From an uncultured bacterium (lineage in GTDB: Bacteria > Hydrogenedentota > Hydrogenedentia > Hydrogenedentales > GCA-2746185), in assembly GCA_938082445.1 (NCBI GenBank), contig CALLLL010000031.1, forward strand, positions 1 through 40,793: DNA of 40,793 nt, given 5' to 3'. This document shows, piece by piece, positions 32,134 to 40,190 of the stretch. Within the stretch, counting starts at the first letter, position 1. Every line of letters begins with the position of its first letter. The notes under the pieces are model-generated. The model was not told the origin of the DNA. It saw only the letters and a program-made list of their open reading frames with translations, and made no database searches. Made by a program: the position numbers and the translations under genes.

Positions 32134-32673
32134 TTGGGAATTCCGGCAGGTCAAACGGTCCACAGATCTTCCACGCTTAAACGCAGTGGATTTACTCTGA
32201 TAGAAATTCTGGTCGCCTTGGGTGTGATAGGAGTCGGCATTACAGTTCTCTTTAAAACATACACAAGCAGTCTTTCCTTATCCTCTTCAAATCAAAAAAA
32301 CATTGTTGCCAGTAGCATTGCTGAAGAATACATGAATGAACTGCGTAACCACCCTGAACTTTTTGTATGGCCAAACTATAATGACACCCCTTCAGCTGAA
32401 GGATTCCACACAATTGGTCGCAGGAATGGGACCGAAAGTATTGTGGCGGTGGTAGAACCACCAACTGCAGTGGGTACCAGCAAAAGAGATTTTCAGCGAG
32501 ATAAAAACCTCTACGGTAAATATACTTGGTCATCCTATGCACGGTTAAATGAAGAGTCCGATGACTATGTTGAAGTCATGGTTGAGGTAAGTTGGTCGGA
32601 TAAAAATCGTGATCGTAAACTGAGTTTGACCTCGTTGTTTCCCCGTAAAGACGCTGAAGGGATTGGCCAATGA
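32134..32673 (+). CDS. gspI: Type II secretion minor pseudopilin, GspI-like
   Basis: 179 aa. Prepilin leader with cleavage expected between Gly19 and Phe20 in KRSGFTLIEILVALGVIGVG, Glu at +5 of the mature protein, then a hydrophobic helix of about 20 residues and a globular region with two Trp-containing strands. Position first, before J and K, and the LIEILVALGVI helix, fit GspI (PulI). The start is TTG 32134, supported by AAGGAGG 9 bases upstream; there is no in-frame ATG nearby that keeps the leader. Processing needs a prepilin peptidase that is not in the window. Overlaps the next gene by 4 bases. Confidence 0.85.
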   Translation: MGIPAGQTVHRSSTLKRSGFTLIEILVALGVIGVGITVLFKTYTSSLSLSSSNQKNIVASSIAEEYMNELRNHPELFVWPNYNDTPSAEGFHTIGRRNGTESIVAVVEPPTAVGTSKRDFQRDKNLYGKYTWSSYARLNEESDDYVEVMVEVSWSDKNRDRKLSLTSLFPRKDAEGIGQ

Positions 32674-33308
32674 ATACTTCACACATGACCAAAAAACGCG
32701 GCTTTAGCTTAATGGAACTCTTGGTGGTGATCGCCATCATGGGCGTAGTAACCACGTTGGGGATGAAAGCCCTTTCGCTGATGATGTCTGAATGGCGTGA
32801 AGCCAAAATCATGACCGATTTAGAACGCCAAACCCTTACAGTCTTTGAAAGTTTGGAAGATGATTTTTCCGAAATACTTTCAGCTCAATTATCAGGAATC
32901 TCCCTATTGGGTGAAGATAAAGAATGGGTTGACGAAAGCCGATTTAAAGCTGCACCGGATAAAAGCGATCGCATAGTAATCCCGGTTCAAAATTTACCTA
33001 AAAAAGATAAAAAACTGGATAAGGCTTGGAGTGTCCAGTATGAAGTCCAACATAATGAAGGTGTTTCCAGTTTATATCGTTCTACAGCCGAACTGGGCAG
33101 CGATAAATTTAATTCACCGCAAGACATAATTACTGGGTACAACACCATTGCCTTTGATGTTCAATATTCAGGGGCAGATGGTTGGGTAGATGAGTGGTCG
33201 TCAACTGAGTTACCCAGTGCAGTTCGTGTCGCAATCGTGGTATCAGATAAAGACCATCCTTACTTGCAACTTAGTCGAAAAGCCGTGTACACGATAGCTG
33301 TACAATAA
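32670..33308 (+). CDS. gspJ: Type II secretion minor pseudopilin, GspJ-like
   Basis: 212 aa. Prepilin leader with cleavage between Gly11 and Phe12 in KKRGFSLMELLVVIAIMGVV, Glu at +5. The hydrophobic helix is followed by a long amphipathic stretch (LERQTLTVFESLEDDFSEIL) and a beta-rich domain that ends in SRKAVYTIAVQ, as in GspJ. Together with I and K it should form the tip of the pseudopilus. It begins at ATGA overlapping the previous stop and ends at TAATG with the next start, so translation is tightly coupled. Confidence 0.85.
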   Translation: MNTSHMTKKRGFSLMELLVVIAIMGVVTTLGMKALSLMMSEWREAKIMTDLERQTLTVFESLEDDFSEILSAQLSGISLLGEDKEWVDESRFKAAPDKSDRIVIPVQNLPKKDKKLDKAWSVQYEVQHNEGVSSLYRSTAELGSDKFNSPQDIITGYNTIAFDVQYSGADGWVDEWSSTELPSAVRVAIVVSDKDHPYLQLSRKAVYTIAVQ

Positions 33309-34285
33309 TGAGGAATTCGAACGAGATGACGAATAATCAATACAGAAAAAGAAATTCTCGTGGTGTGGCCCTAATTTCTGCACTGGGGTTGCTGGTAATC
33401 TTTTCCATGTTTGGCCTGGCGTTTATTGATTACATGCTACTGGAGTCTGAAAACACACAAATCGATATCGATAGCAAGCGTGCAAAACAGTTAAGCGATG
33501 GTGGTATCCATGCGGCAGCAGGTGTTCTAAGAACGGCCGATCAACCAAGCGATAGCTATGATTTTAATATTAATGCATACCGCATGCTTAAAGATCAGGT
33601 ACGTGAACCTCACCAGCAATTGGTTCGTGTAAGTGTTGTAGATGAATCAGGCAAAGTAAATTTAAATCATGCATCCGATGAGCTTTTAGAAGCATTGGGT
33701 ATTCCCGCTTCCGCAATAAATGATCTCAATAAAGCCATTGAAAAACGTCCACTGGTGCACGTTGATGATTTGATTGGTCGCAATATCTTAAAAACCAATA
33801 AACAATTTAATGCTTTAGATAAAAGCAATTTCACTGTATATGGTAATGGCGCATTAAATGTAAATGTTGCAAGCCCTAAAGTATTGGCTGCAGCCTTGGG
33901 CATGACCGTTCAAGAAGGTGAAGCCTTAGCGGCTAAACGCCCCTTTACTTCATGGGAAGATCTTGTGGCTAAGTCCGGTAAAGATGCATGGGGATTCAAT
34001 GTTGAGGCCACCGTGCAGGATGGAGCTCAAACTCCCAAAGGTATATCGCTAAAGAGTACTTGTTTCCGCTTGGTTAGTTCAGTGGATATGACAATCTATA
34101 CATCCACAACACCCAGTCAGACAGAGGCCGTTGTGGTCATTGATGGAAAAGGTGATTCATCCATTCAATACTGGGCGCATTCAACCCAAGCATCATCGGT
34201 TGCTAAAGCCTTTGGAAATGATGATAAGGAAGAACCAGCACCAGCTTCTGATGAAGCAGCTGAGGCTGATAACAATAAAGCATAA
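33308..34285 (+). CDS. gspK: Type II secretion minor pseudopilin, GspK-like
   Basis: 325 aa. The N-terminal anchor helix RGVALISALGLLVIFSMFGLA lacks the +5 glutamate of ordinary pseudopilins, as expected of GspK, which caps the pseudopilus. Residues about 105-240 hold the helical SAM-like repeats: GKVNLNHASDELLEALGIP with PLVHVDDLIG, then LNVNVASPKVLAAALGM with PFTSWEDLV. The last 25 residues are acidic and Ala/Pro-rich. ATG overlaps the GspJ stop by one base. Confidence 0.88.
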   Translation: MRNSNEMTNNQYRKRNSRGVALISALGLLVIFSMFGLAFIDYMLLESENTQIDIDSKRAKQLSDGGIHAAAGVLRTADQPSDSYDFNINAYRMLKDQVREPHQQLVRVSVVDESGKVNLNHASDELLEALGIPASAINDLNKAIEKRPLVHVDDLIGRNILKTNKQFNALDKSNFTVYGNGALNVNVASPKVLAAALGMTVQEGEALAAKRPFTSWEDLVAKSGKDAWGFNVEATVQDGAQTPKGISLKSTCFRLVSSVDMTIYTSTTPSQTEAVVVIDGKGDSSIQYWAHSTQASSVAKAFGNDDKEEPAPASDEAAEADNNKA

Positions 34286-34366
34286 AAATGAAACCGTAAC
34301 GGGTATGACTGTTTGCTATTGTGCAACAGCATAAAGCGTGCATAACGTGATGGAGGATGGTTCAAT

Positions 34367-35686
34367 ATGGCCGCCACAGATAGTTCGGGAGCCTCAAAAA
34401 AACGCCCGGTTAAAAAGAAACCTGCAAAGAAGAAAGCAGCGACAAAGAAAAAAGCGGTAGCCCGCAAATCATTGTCGGATTTGGAAGTAGGTGAAATTTC
34501 ATTGCCTGAAGAATCGACGCTGGAGGTTTCCGAAGGGATTTTGGAAGTCGATGATAGTAGTTCAGCGCTGCCCAGTGTTACAGCAGTGCAAGAAACGATT
34601 ACTACCCGAGCGACTCGCAATGTCCGCCATCGAGATATCACTGTATTTTTACGACAGTTGATCATGTTACTCGAAGCCGGTACACCGATTCTTAAATCAT
34701 TAAAGACTTTAGCGACACGGGGTGAACATAAAGGGATTCGTAACCTGATTACGGGTATTTCAGAATACGTTGAAGCAGGGAACCCCTTATGGCAAGCTTT
34801 CGCGCGTGAAGGCAAGCACTTTTCGCCCGTGTACATCAATTTGATTAAAGCTGCGGAAGCCAGTGGTTCACTGACCACAGTATTGCGTCGCTTGGTTGTT
34901 TACCGTGAAAAACGTGAGTTTTTACGTCGCCAAATGATGAATGCGCTGATTTATCCAGTTTCGATTGCCGTAATCGCTTACATCATTATTTATCTCTTAT
35001 CCACCTTCTTAATTCCAGAATTCCGTGCAATGTTTGCTGAGTTTGACGCACCGCTCAATGGATTTACGAAGTTTGTATTGGATGCCGCTGCGGTTGTAGG
35101 CGGATCATCAAGCTTAGTGGTAGTCATTGTGGCTGTTGTCGGTACTTGGCTCTTGTATACACAAGTGTGGTTACGCAGCCCGGTACGTCGAGCTGCATCG
35201 GATCGGTTAAAATTCCGCATTCCGGTTATCGGTGGTTTAACACGCTCAAGCGTAGTGGCTGAATTCACCAGAACCTTTGCCATGCTGCAACGCAGCGGGG
35301 TATTGATGATGTCTACCTTGGAATTGTGCCGCAACTCCATGAGTAACCGAGCATTCGCTGGTGCGATTCAAGACATGCGCGATTCGGTAGAGCGTGGTGA
35401 TGGACTGGAAGGTCCTTTGCGTGACGCTGAGAAAAAAGGATTGATTCCTGGTGTGGTTGTGGACATGCTCATCACGGGTGAAGAGACCGGTTCGATGGAC
35501 AATATCGCTGACCAAATTGCCGATAGCTATGAGCAAGAAGTCCAGCTGTTGGTTTCTGGACTAAAAGAAGCCATTCAACCCATTATGGTTGTAGCGATTG
35601 GGCTTGTTGTAGGTGGTATCGTTGTAGCGATGTTCTTGCCATTGGTATCTTTGATGACAGGTATCGCAGAAGGCGGCGGAATGTAG
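34367..35686 (+). CDS. gspF: Type II secretion/pilus inner-membrane protein GspF with lysine-rich N-terminal tail
   Basis: 439 aa. Residues about 85-205 and 285-410 are the two GspF repeats (ITVFLRQLIMLLEAGTPILKSLKTL; VAEFTRTFAMLQRSGVLMMSTLEL; ITGEETGSMDNIADQIADSYEQEV). TM helices lie near 208-228, 250-270 and 405-430. GspF is the inner-membrane platform that meets the GspE ATPase. The first 80 residues are unusual: residues 11-35 contain 14 Lys/Arg in a KKKPAKKKAATKKK pattern like histone H1 tails, then an acidic Ser/Glu-rich linker (36-70). GGAGG lies 8 bases before the ATG. It follows gspK by 81 bases and ends the operon before a strong terminator. Confidence 0.93.
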   Translation: MAATDSSGASKKRPVKKKPAKKKAATKKKAVARKSLSDLEVGEISLPEESTLEVSEGILEVDDSSSALPSVTAVQETITTRATRNVRHRDITVFLRQLIMLLEAGTPILKSLKTLATRGEHKGIRNLITGISEYVEAGNPLWQAFAREGKHFSPVYINLIKAAEASGSLTTVLRRLVVYREKREFLRRQMMNALIYPVSIAVIAYIIIYLLSTFLIPEFRAMFAEFDAPLNGFTKFVLDAAAVVGGSSSLVVVIVAVVGTWLLYTQVWLRSPVRRAASDRLKFRIPVIGGLTRSSVVAEFTRTFAMLQRSGVLMMSTLELCRNSMSNRAFAGAIQDMRDSVERGDGLEGPLRDAEKKGLIPGVVVDMLITGEETGSMDNIADQIADSYEQEVQLLVSGLKEAIQPIMVVAIGLVVGGIVVAMFLPLVSLMTGIAEGGGM

Positions 35687-35720
35687 ACATACCCCCTAGT
35701 AAAGCATTAAAATTCATTTA

Positions 35721-35757
35721 CCGAGACGTCTCTCCTCTGAGGCGTCTCGGTTTTTTT
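35721..35757 (+). terminator. Intrinsic terminator of the pseudopilin-gspF operon
   Basis: GC-rich arms CCGAGACG (35721-35728) and CGTCTCGG (35743-35750) pair around a short loop and are followed by seven Ts (35751-35757). It lies 35 bases after the gspF stop. Confidence 0.93.
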
Positions 35758-35790
35758 AAAAAAGAAATAGATTTATAAAGGAGTTGTACC

Positions 35791-36273
35791 GTGTCATTGC
35801 CCTTAGCATTTAAAACATTTCGAATCACTCGGTATCATATGATGCGTGAACTCGAAGGGTTGAATGAAGCACAGTATTTAATGATTCCACCTGGACGTGA
35901 AGACAATATATTATGGAATTGTGGCCATTTATTGTGCTCGTTAGCGCGATTAACCTATGTGTTCACTGATCACCCTTTGCCCATTCCTGAAGAATATCTT
36001 GGACTATTTGGCAAAAACACCAATGCACTCCAATGGGATATGCCTCCGGATGTGGATGGAGTAATGGGGTTGTTTAGGACATTGCCTATGAAGATTGAGG
36101 CGGATTATCTAGCAGGCACGTTTACAAATTATAAACCCCTGCAAATTGTACCAGACGATGACATTGCCAGTGTTGAAGAGGCCATTGCTTTCCATTGTTT
36201 CCATGAAGGCTTGCACATCGGGAAAGTGTTGACGCTCAAAGAAGCGATGGGTCTGCCTGTTAAAGGCGGTTGA
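35791..36273 (+). CDS. DinB-like four-helix metalloprotein
   Basis: 160 aa, DinB/YfiT-like bundle. Three histidines at the expected places suggest the metal site: His46 (NCGHLLCS), His138 and His142 (HEGLHIGKV). DinB-like proteins bind a divalent metal and are often thiol transferases (bacillithiol or mycothiol S-transferases) or of unknown role; nothing here fixes the substrate. GTG start at 35791 with AAAGGAG 8 bases upstream. It stands alone between the terminator of the pseudopilin operon and a convergent small membrane protein gene. Confidence 0.85.
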   Translation: MSLPLAFKTFRITRYHMMRELEGLNEAQYLMIPPGREDNILWNCGHLLCSLARLTYVFTDHPLPIPEEYLGLFGKNTNALQWDMPPDVDGVMGLFRTLPMKIEADYLAGTFTNYKPLQIVPDDDIASVEEAIAFHCFHEGLHIGKVLTLKEAMGLPVKGG

Positions 36274-36279
36274 TACAAT

Positions 36280-36567
36280 TTATTTAAACGAAGCCGGGGA
36301 GTTATCTTTAAAGAATGCTTGTAAAATTTGTGGGCATATGAATACCAACAGAGTGGCTAAGATGGGAAGCATTAACATTCCCGACGATGTAAAGCGAATC
36401 AATTCTTCACTGGGGTCAGCATCGATCACCCCTTTGGCGCGATAAATAAAGAACCCAAAAAACAGAAGTTGAATTAAATAACTTGCCACAAATGTAGTAC
36501 CAGCTAAGAAAAAGCGCGATACTATGTCGGCTATAAGATCCTCTGTGCCACCCTTGTTTTGATCCAT
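36280..36567 (-). CDS. Small two-TM membrane protein, unknown
   Basis: 95 aa. Two hydrophobic helices (about 18-43, FFLAGTTFVASYLIQLLFFG; about 63-85, GMLMLPILATLLVFICPQIL) joined by a polar loop with acidic residues. I do not recognise a family. A strong AGGGGTGGG site lies just upstream of the ATG. It is 40 bases downstream of the antiporter-EIIA gene on the same strand, so the two may be co-transcribed and it could be an accessory subunit (inference). Confidence 0.7.
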   Translation of the reverse strand: MDQNKGGTEDLIADIVSRFFLAGTTFVASYLIQLLFFGFFIYRAKGVIDADPSEELIRFTSSGMLMLPILATLLVFICPQILQAFFKDNSPASFK

Positions 36568-36607
36568 AAACCCACCCCTAGATTTTTATGTAAGTACCCT
36601 ATGGAAA

Positions 36608-38365
36608 TTAATGCGCAGTCGCGCTGTTTCCATTGCCGTTCTCATCTTCACCCATCTCAAGAAAATAGTTAAATGATCGGGATTCCTCACTCTCAACAAC
36701 CTCCCAGGCATCATTGGCATCAATAGCCGTAATTAAGCGCGAACGAATGGCTGCATTGGACAACATAAGGGATAGGCTTGCCAAGACCTCCAAATGGCGC
36801 TTCTCATGTTCCTTGGGCGTTACAATGAGCACCAGCAAGCGTACAGGCTGTTCGTCTGGGGCGTCGTAATTAATGCCGTCCGGACATATGGCCATTACCC
36901 CTTGAATATTGGTCCCTGAATTTACCCGACCGTGAGGGATTGCACCGCCTTGACCAATCCCAGTTGGGGCTTCTTTTTCACGTTCAAGAACCGTCTCCAA
37001 TACATGAGCACGTTCTTTTTTAGAAATCTTATGGGTTGCTGCATAGAAGTTTACTAATTTTTCCAAAGCTTCCCATTTATCTTTGGCTCGTAGCTTGGGC
37101 ATGATGAATTCTTCGTCCAAAAATTCCACTAATCGAGGACGATCCAACCCGGCTTCTTTGGACTTTCGCAAGGCGGCTCGAGTAAAGAAGGGTCCGATGA
37201 TTTCATTCACGGTAACTGCTGCCAACACCACGGTACCGATTAATGATGATATCTCTTCGGGTACTTGGTCATCGCCTTGTAGGATTACAACCAATCCTAG
37301 AGCAACACCTGCTTGAGGCACAAATCCCAATGGAATGCTTTTACGAATACGTTTGGAGCTATGTGAAAGTGTTGCTCCAATCCAAGCGCCCAGACCTTTA
37401 CCAAACATACGTGCGACGACGTATAGAACACATAAGAACCCAGCAGTTGCCAATAATTCCAGATGCACTGCTGTACCGGCTAAAGTAAAAAATGCTGTGT
37501 ATAGAAGCGGCTCGATAGGATCCAGTGCATTCAGTTGCTCTTCATTTTCACGCGAGCTGTTGCCTAAGTACGCTCCAAAGAATAAACAGGTGAGCAATGG
37601 GCTAAAATGAACATACTGTGAAAAGCCTACGGCAAATAAGATACCGACCAAGAGTACACTGAAGTCGTGAAAACGATGGTGATCGAAGAGCTTAGACGTT
37701 CCAAAGCCTAACAGAATGGCGAAACTGCCAGAACCCACCAATTGCCAAATGGTCTGTTTCATGCCTTCACTAAAACCAAGAGCAACTTCCCCGTGGGCAT
37801 AAAGGCCACCTAAAAGGCTATGCACAAAGGCAAACAGCAAGATACAAATACTCGAATCGATGGATACTGCAGCCAATAAAGTTTTTACGAATGGTCCTTT
37901 CGCATGGTTTTCACGAATGAGGGCAACGGTGGTTGCTGGGGCTGTACTGGCAGCCAAACACCCCAATAAAAGAGATACTTGCCAAGACTGTCCTATCAAT
38001 CTTAAACTGAAAAATACCACTAATACAGCCATAAGAGATTCAAAAAGAGAAATGAATATAATACGCCGCATAGCATTGTGGATGCGGCGATACGAAAAGT
38101 GTCCTCCGGCGGTAACGGCAATGAGCCCGATGGCGAAGGCGGATAAACCTTGCAAGGCATGGGCAATGTTCATGCCATGAAATAGAGTGAAGGATAGAAT
38201 AACTCCGGCAACGATATTCCCGGTAATGGAAGGCACATGGATACGCCGTGCAACCCATCCTCCGGCACTTCCGGCGAGTAACACAATGCCTAAGATTAGC
38301 AAAGGTCCCATAGGATCAGGTGTAATCACCAGTCCTTCTACTGGAATCTCTTCAGGTACCGCCAC
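36608..38365 (-). CDS. CPA2-type cation/proton antiporter fused to a PTS EIIA-like domain
   Basis: 585 aa. Residues about 15-400 form a 12-13 TM Na+/H+ (or K+/H+) antiporter: GWVARRIHVPSITGNIVAG, then the discontinuous-helix region LAASTAPATTVALIRENH and SIDSSICILLFA. Residues about 425-570 are an EIIA-Ntr/fructose-type domain with the phosphorylatable His478 in GGAIPHGRVNSG. The fusion suggests that transport is tuned by phosphorylation from a PTS-like relay, though EI/HPr genes are not in the window. I prefer GTG 38365 because GGAG lies 6 bases upstream; the TTG at 38380 is open but lacks a ribosome site. Confidence 0.9.
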   Translation of the reverse strand: MAVPEEIPVEGLVITPDPMGPLLILGIVLLAGSAGGWVARRIHVPSITGNIVAGVILSFTLFHGMNIAHALQGLSAFAIGLIAVTAGGHFSYRRIHNAMRRIIFISLFESLMAVLVVFFSLRLIGQSWQVSLLLGCLAASTAPATTVALIRENHAKGPFVKTLLAAVSIDSSICILLFAFVHSLLGGLYAHGEVALGFSEGMKQTIWQLVGSGSFAILLGFGTSKLFDHHRFHDFSVLLVGILFAVGFSQYVHFSPLLTCLFFGAYLGNSSRENEEQLNALDPIEPLLYTAFFTLAGTAVHLELLATAGFLCVLYVVARMFGKGLGAWIGATLSHSSKRIRKSIPLGFVPQAGVALGLVVILQGDDQVPEEISSLIGTVVLAAVTVNEIIGPFFTRAALRKSKEAGLDRPRLVEFLDEEFIMPKLRAKDKWEALEKLVNFYAATHKISKKERAHVLETVLEREKEAPTGIGQGGAIPHGRVNSGTNIQGVMAICPDGINYDAPDEQPVRLLVLIVTPKEHEKRHLEVLASLSLMLSNAAIRSRLITAIDANDAWEVVESEESRSFNYFLEMGEDENGNGNSATAH

Positions 38366-38457
38366 GCCCTTCTCCTGCAAGTTGTTCGTACTGCTGATGT
38401 ATCACTTGATTGCGCAAAATTCGTATGAATGATACACTATACATCTTGGAGAGTACT

Positions 38458-38856
38458 ATGGCTGATTTGCCTCAACAAAAACAATCTAAAATACGTGGTC
38501 TGATTTCAGGTCTTAAAAAGAAAACGAAGCATCGATTTTCTTCTGGTGATCATAAGAAGGCATCAAAGTATCTGGAACACGGGCGCAAGTATTATAATCA
38601 GAAAAAATACCCACAAGCCGAGCGTTTGTTTGCGCGGGCATTGGAGGCCGATGCGCTGTATCCATTGGCACATTACATGATGGGCATGATTTTGTTACAG
38701 CGAGACGATACCCAAGCAGCTAAGCGCTCATTTCAACAAGCCATAAAGATTGATCCCAAAACAGATGTGGCGCGTAAAGCTGATAAAAAAATCGCCTCCA
38801 TCGAAGCCAGAGTCCAAAAGGTTATTCAGACCTTACAAGATCGACAGAAATATTAA
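38458..38856 (+). CDS. TPR-repeat protein
   Basis: 132 aa. A basic N-terminal segment (KQSKIRGLISGLKKKTKHR) precedes two tetratricopeptide repeats (about 35-102: YYNQKKYPQAERLFARALEADALYP and MGMILLQRDDTQAAKRSFQQAIKIDPK) and a C-terminal helix. No signal peptide. TPRs mediate protein-protein contacts; the partner is unknown. ATG 38458 has GGAG 6 bases upstream; the frame is open to a TTG at 38410 without one. Divergent from the antiporter gene (92 bases between) and convergent with the MacB-type permease gene. Confidence 0.82.
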   Translation: MADLPQQKQSKIRGLISGLKKKTKHRFSSGDHKKASKYLEHGRKYYNQKKYPQAERLFARALEADALYPLAHYMMGMILLQRDDTQAAKRSFQQAIKIDPKTDVARKADKKIASIEARVQKVIQTLQDRQKY

Positions 38857-38857
38857 T

Positions 38858-40189
38858 CTATTCATGGCGTAATGCTTCAACAGGGTCCATGTCCGCTGCG
38901 CGGATAGCTGGATACAGTCCGAATAACACACCAATCAATCCCGATATACCGAAGGCAATTATAGGTGACCACGGCTGTACGATGGTGGCTTGATCCGCGA
39001 AATAGGTAATTAAATATGGGATGGATACCCCAAGGATGACCCCTAATAACCCACCCATTCCTGAGAGCAATACAGTTTCGATAAGAAATTGCAAAATAAT
39101 GTCGCGACGTTTGGCACCCAAGGCCCGACGAATTCCAATTTCTCGGGTGCGTTCAGTAACACTGGCAAGCATGATGTTCATAATGCCAATGCCGCCCACC
39201 AATAATGAAATTGCAGCAATCGCACCGAGCACGATGTTAAATATTCGTGCGGTTCTTTCCGCAGCCCGTAGCAGGTTTAGCGGAACAATTATTTCCACAT
39301 CATCTTTCTTGTGATTAATTTGGATGAGGTCGCTCACGATAAGCGATGTATCGACGACACGATCCAGATCTTGAACCTTTACCGTCACTTCATGATATTC
39401 AACACGCTCCGCTTCGAAACTACCACTGGTGCGTTTTACTAATATCTCCCCAAAGCGGGTACGTGCAACTGTAAGGGGGATATAAATACGTTTGGATTCT
39501 GTTTGTAAGCCTGTGCTTTCACCCTCAGCATCGCCTGTTTGGCTACTTTTGGCTTGACCCAGAGGCTCCATAACACCCACGACACGGTAGTAGTCGCTTC
39601 CTACACGAACAGATTTACCAATGGCTGAATCAAATGGAAATAAATCGGCAACTACTTCTGCACCCAATACGCAAACATTACCGTGCTCACTCATTTCAGC
39701 ATCGGTAAAAAAACGTCCACTGGCTACGCGATGGTTGCGCATTTCGGGATACCACGATACAGTCCCCAAAATTTCACAGTCTACACGGTGACCTACATTC
39801 CAAACCTTCTTACGAATAATCCGACCCGGAACAAGGATCTCTACAGTTGGAATCGTTTCACGGATACGTTGCAGATCTTTGTCTGTGATCCCGTATTCAA
39901 TGACATAGGATTGCCCTTTAGAACCTTCAGATTCTTCTGGAGGCTTCACGCTCTTGAGGATGATGTTGTGGCTACCTTGTTGACGGATTTGTTCCTGGGC
40001 TTCATGACTCGCGCCTTCACCCACAGCCAGCATGGCGATCACTGAACTCACGCCAAATACCAAGCCAAGCACCGTTAATCCTGAGCGCAGTTTATGCGCC
40101 CAAAGGCTTTTGAATCCGAGGCGAACCGTGCGTTTAAAAAAGGAAGAATTGAGCTCGGCGCCGCGTGGTTGCGTACTGCGTCCGGCCAC
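38858..40189 (-). CDS. MacB-type ABC transporter permease (no ATPase domain)
   Basis: 443 aa. TM1 (about 35-57, SGLTVLGLVFGVSSVIAMLAVG) is followed by a periplasmic MacB_PCD domain (about 60-300) and a C-terminal FtsX domain with three TM helices (GAIAAISLLVGGIGIMNIMLASVTERTREIGIRRALGAKRRDI, then two more). Unlike E. coli MacB, the ATP-binding domain is not fused, so a separate ATPase is needed; it may lie beyond the window edge. Start GTG 40189 with AGGGG upstream, one base after the TAA of the adaptor gene, so the two are coupled. Likely exports a macrolide-like compound, peptide or lipoprotein via a MacA-like partner. Confidence 0.92.
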   Translation of the reverse strand: MAGRSTQPRGAELNSSFFKRTVRLGFKSLWAHKLRSGLTVLGLVFGVSSVIAMLAVGEGASHEAQEQIRQQGSHNIILKSVKPPEESEGSKGQSYVIEYGITDKDLQRIRETIPTVEILVPGRIIRKKVWNVGHRVDCEILGTVSWYPEMRNHRVASGRFFTDAEMSEHGNVCVLGAEVVADLFPFDSAIGKSVRVGSDYYRVVGVMEPLGQAKSSQTGDAEGESTGLQTESKRIYIPLTVARTRFGEILVKRTSGSFEAERVEYHEVTVKVQDLDRVVDTSLIVSDLIQINHKKDDVEIIVPLNLLRAAERTARIFNIVLGAIAAISLLVGGIGIMNIMLASVTERTREIGIRRALGAKRRDIILQFLIETVLLSGMGGLLGVILGVSIPYLITYFADQATIVQPWSPIIAFGISGLIGVLFGLYPAIRAADMDPVEALRHE

Positions 40190-40190
40190 T

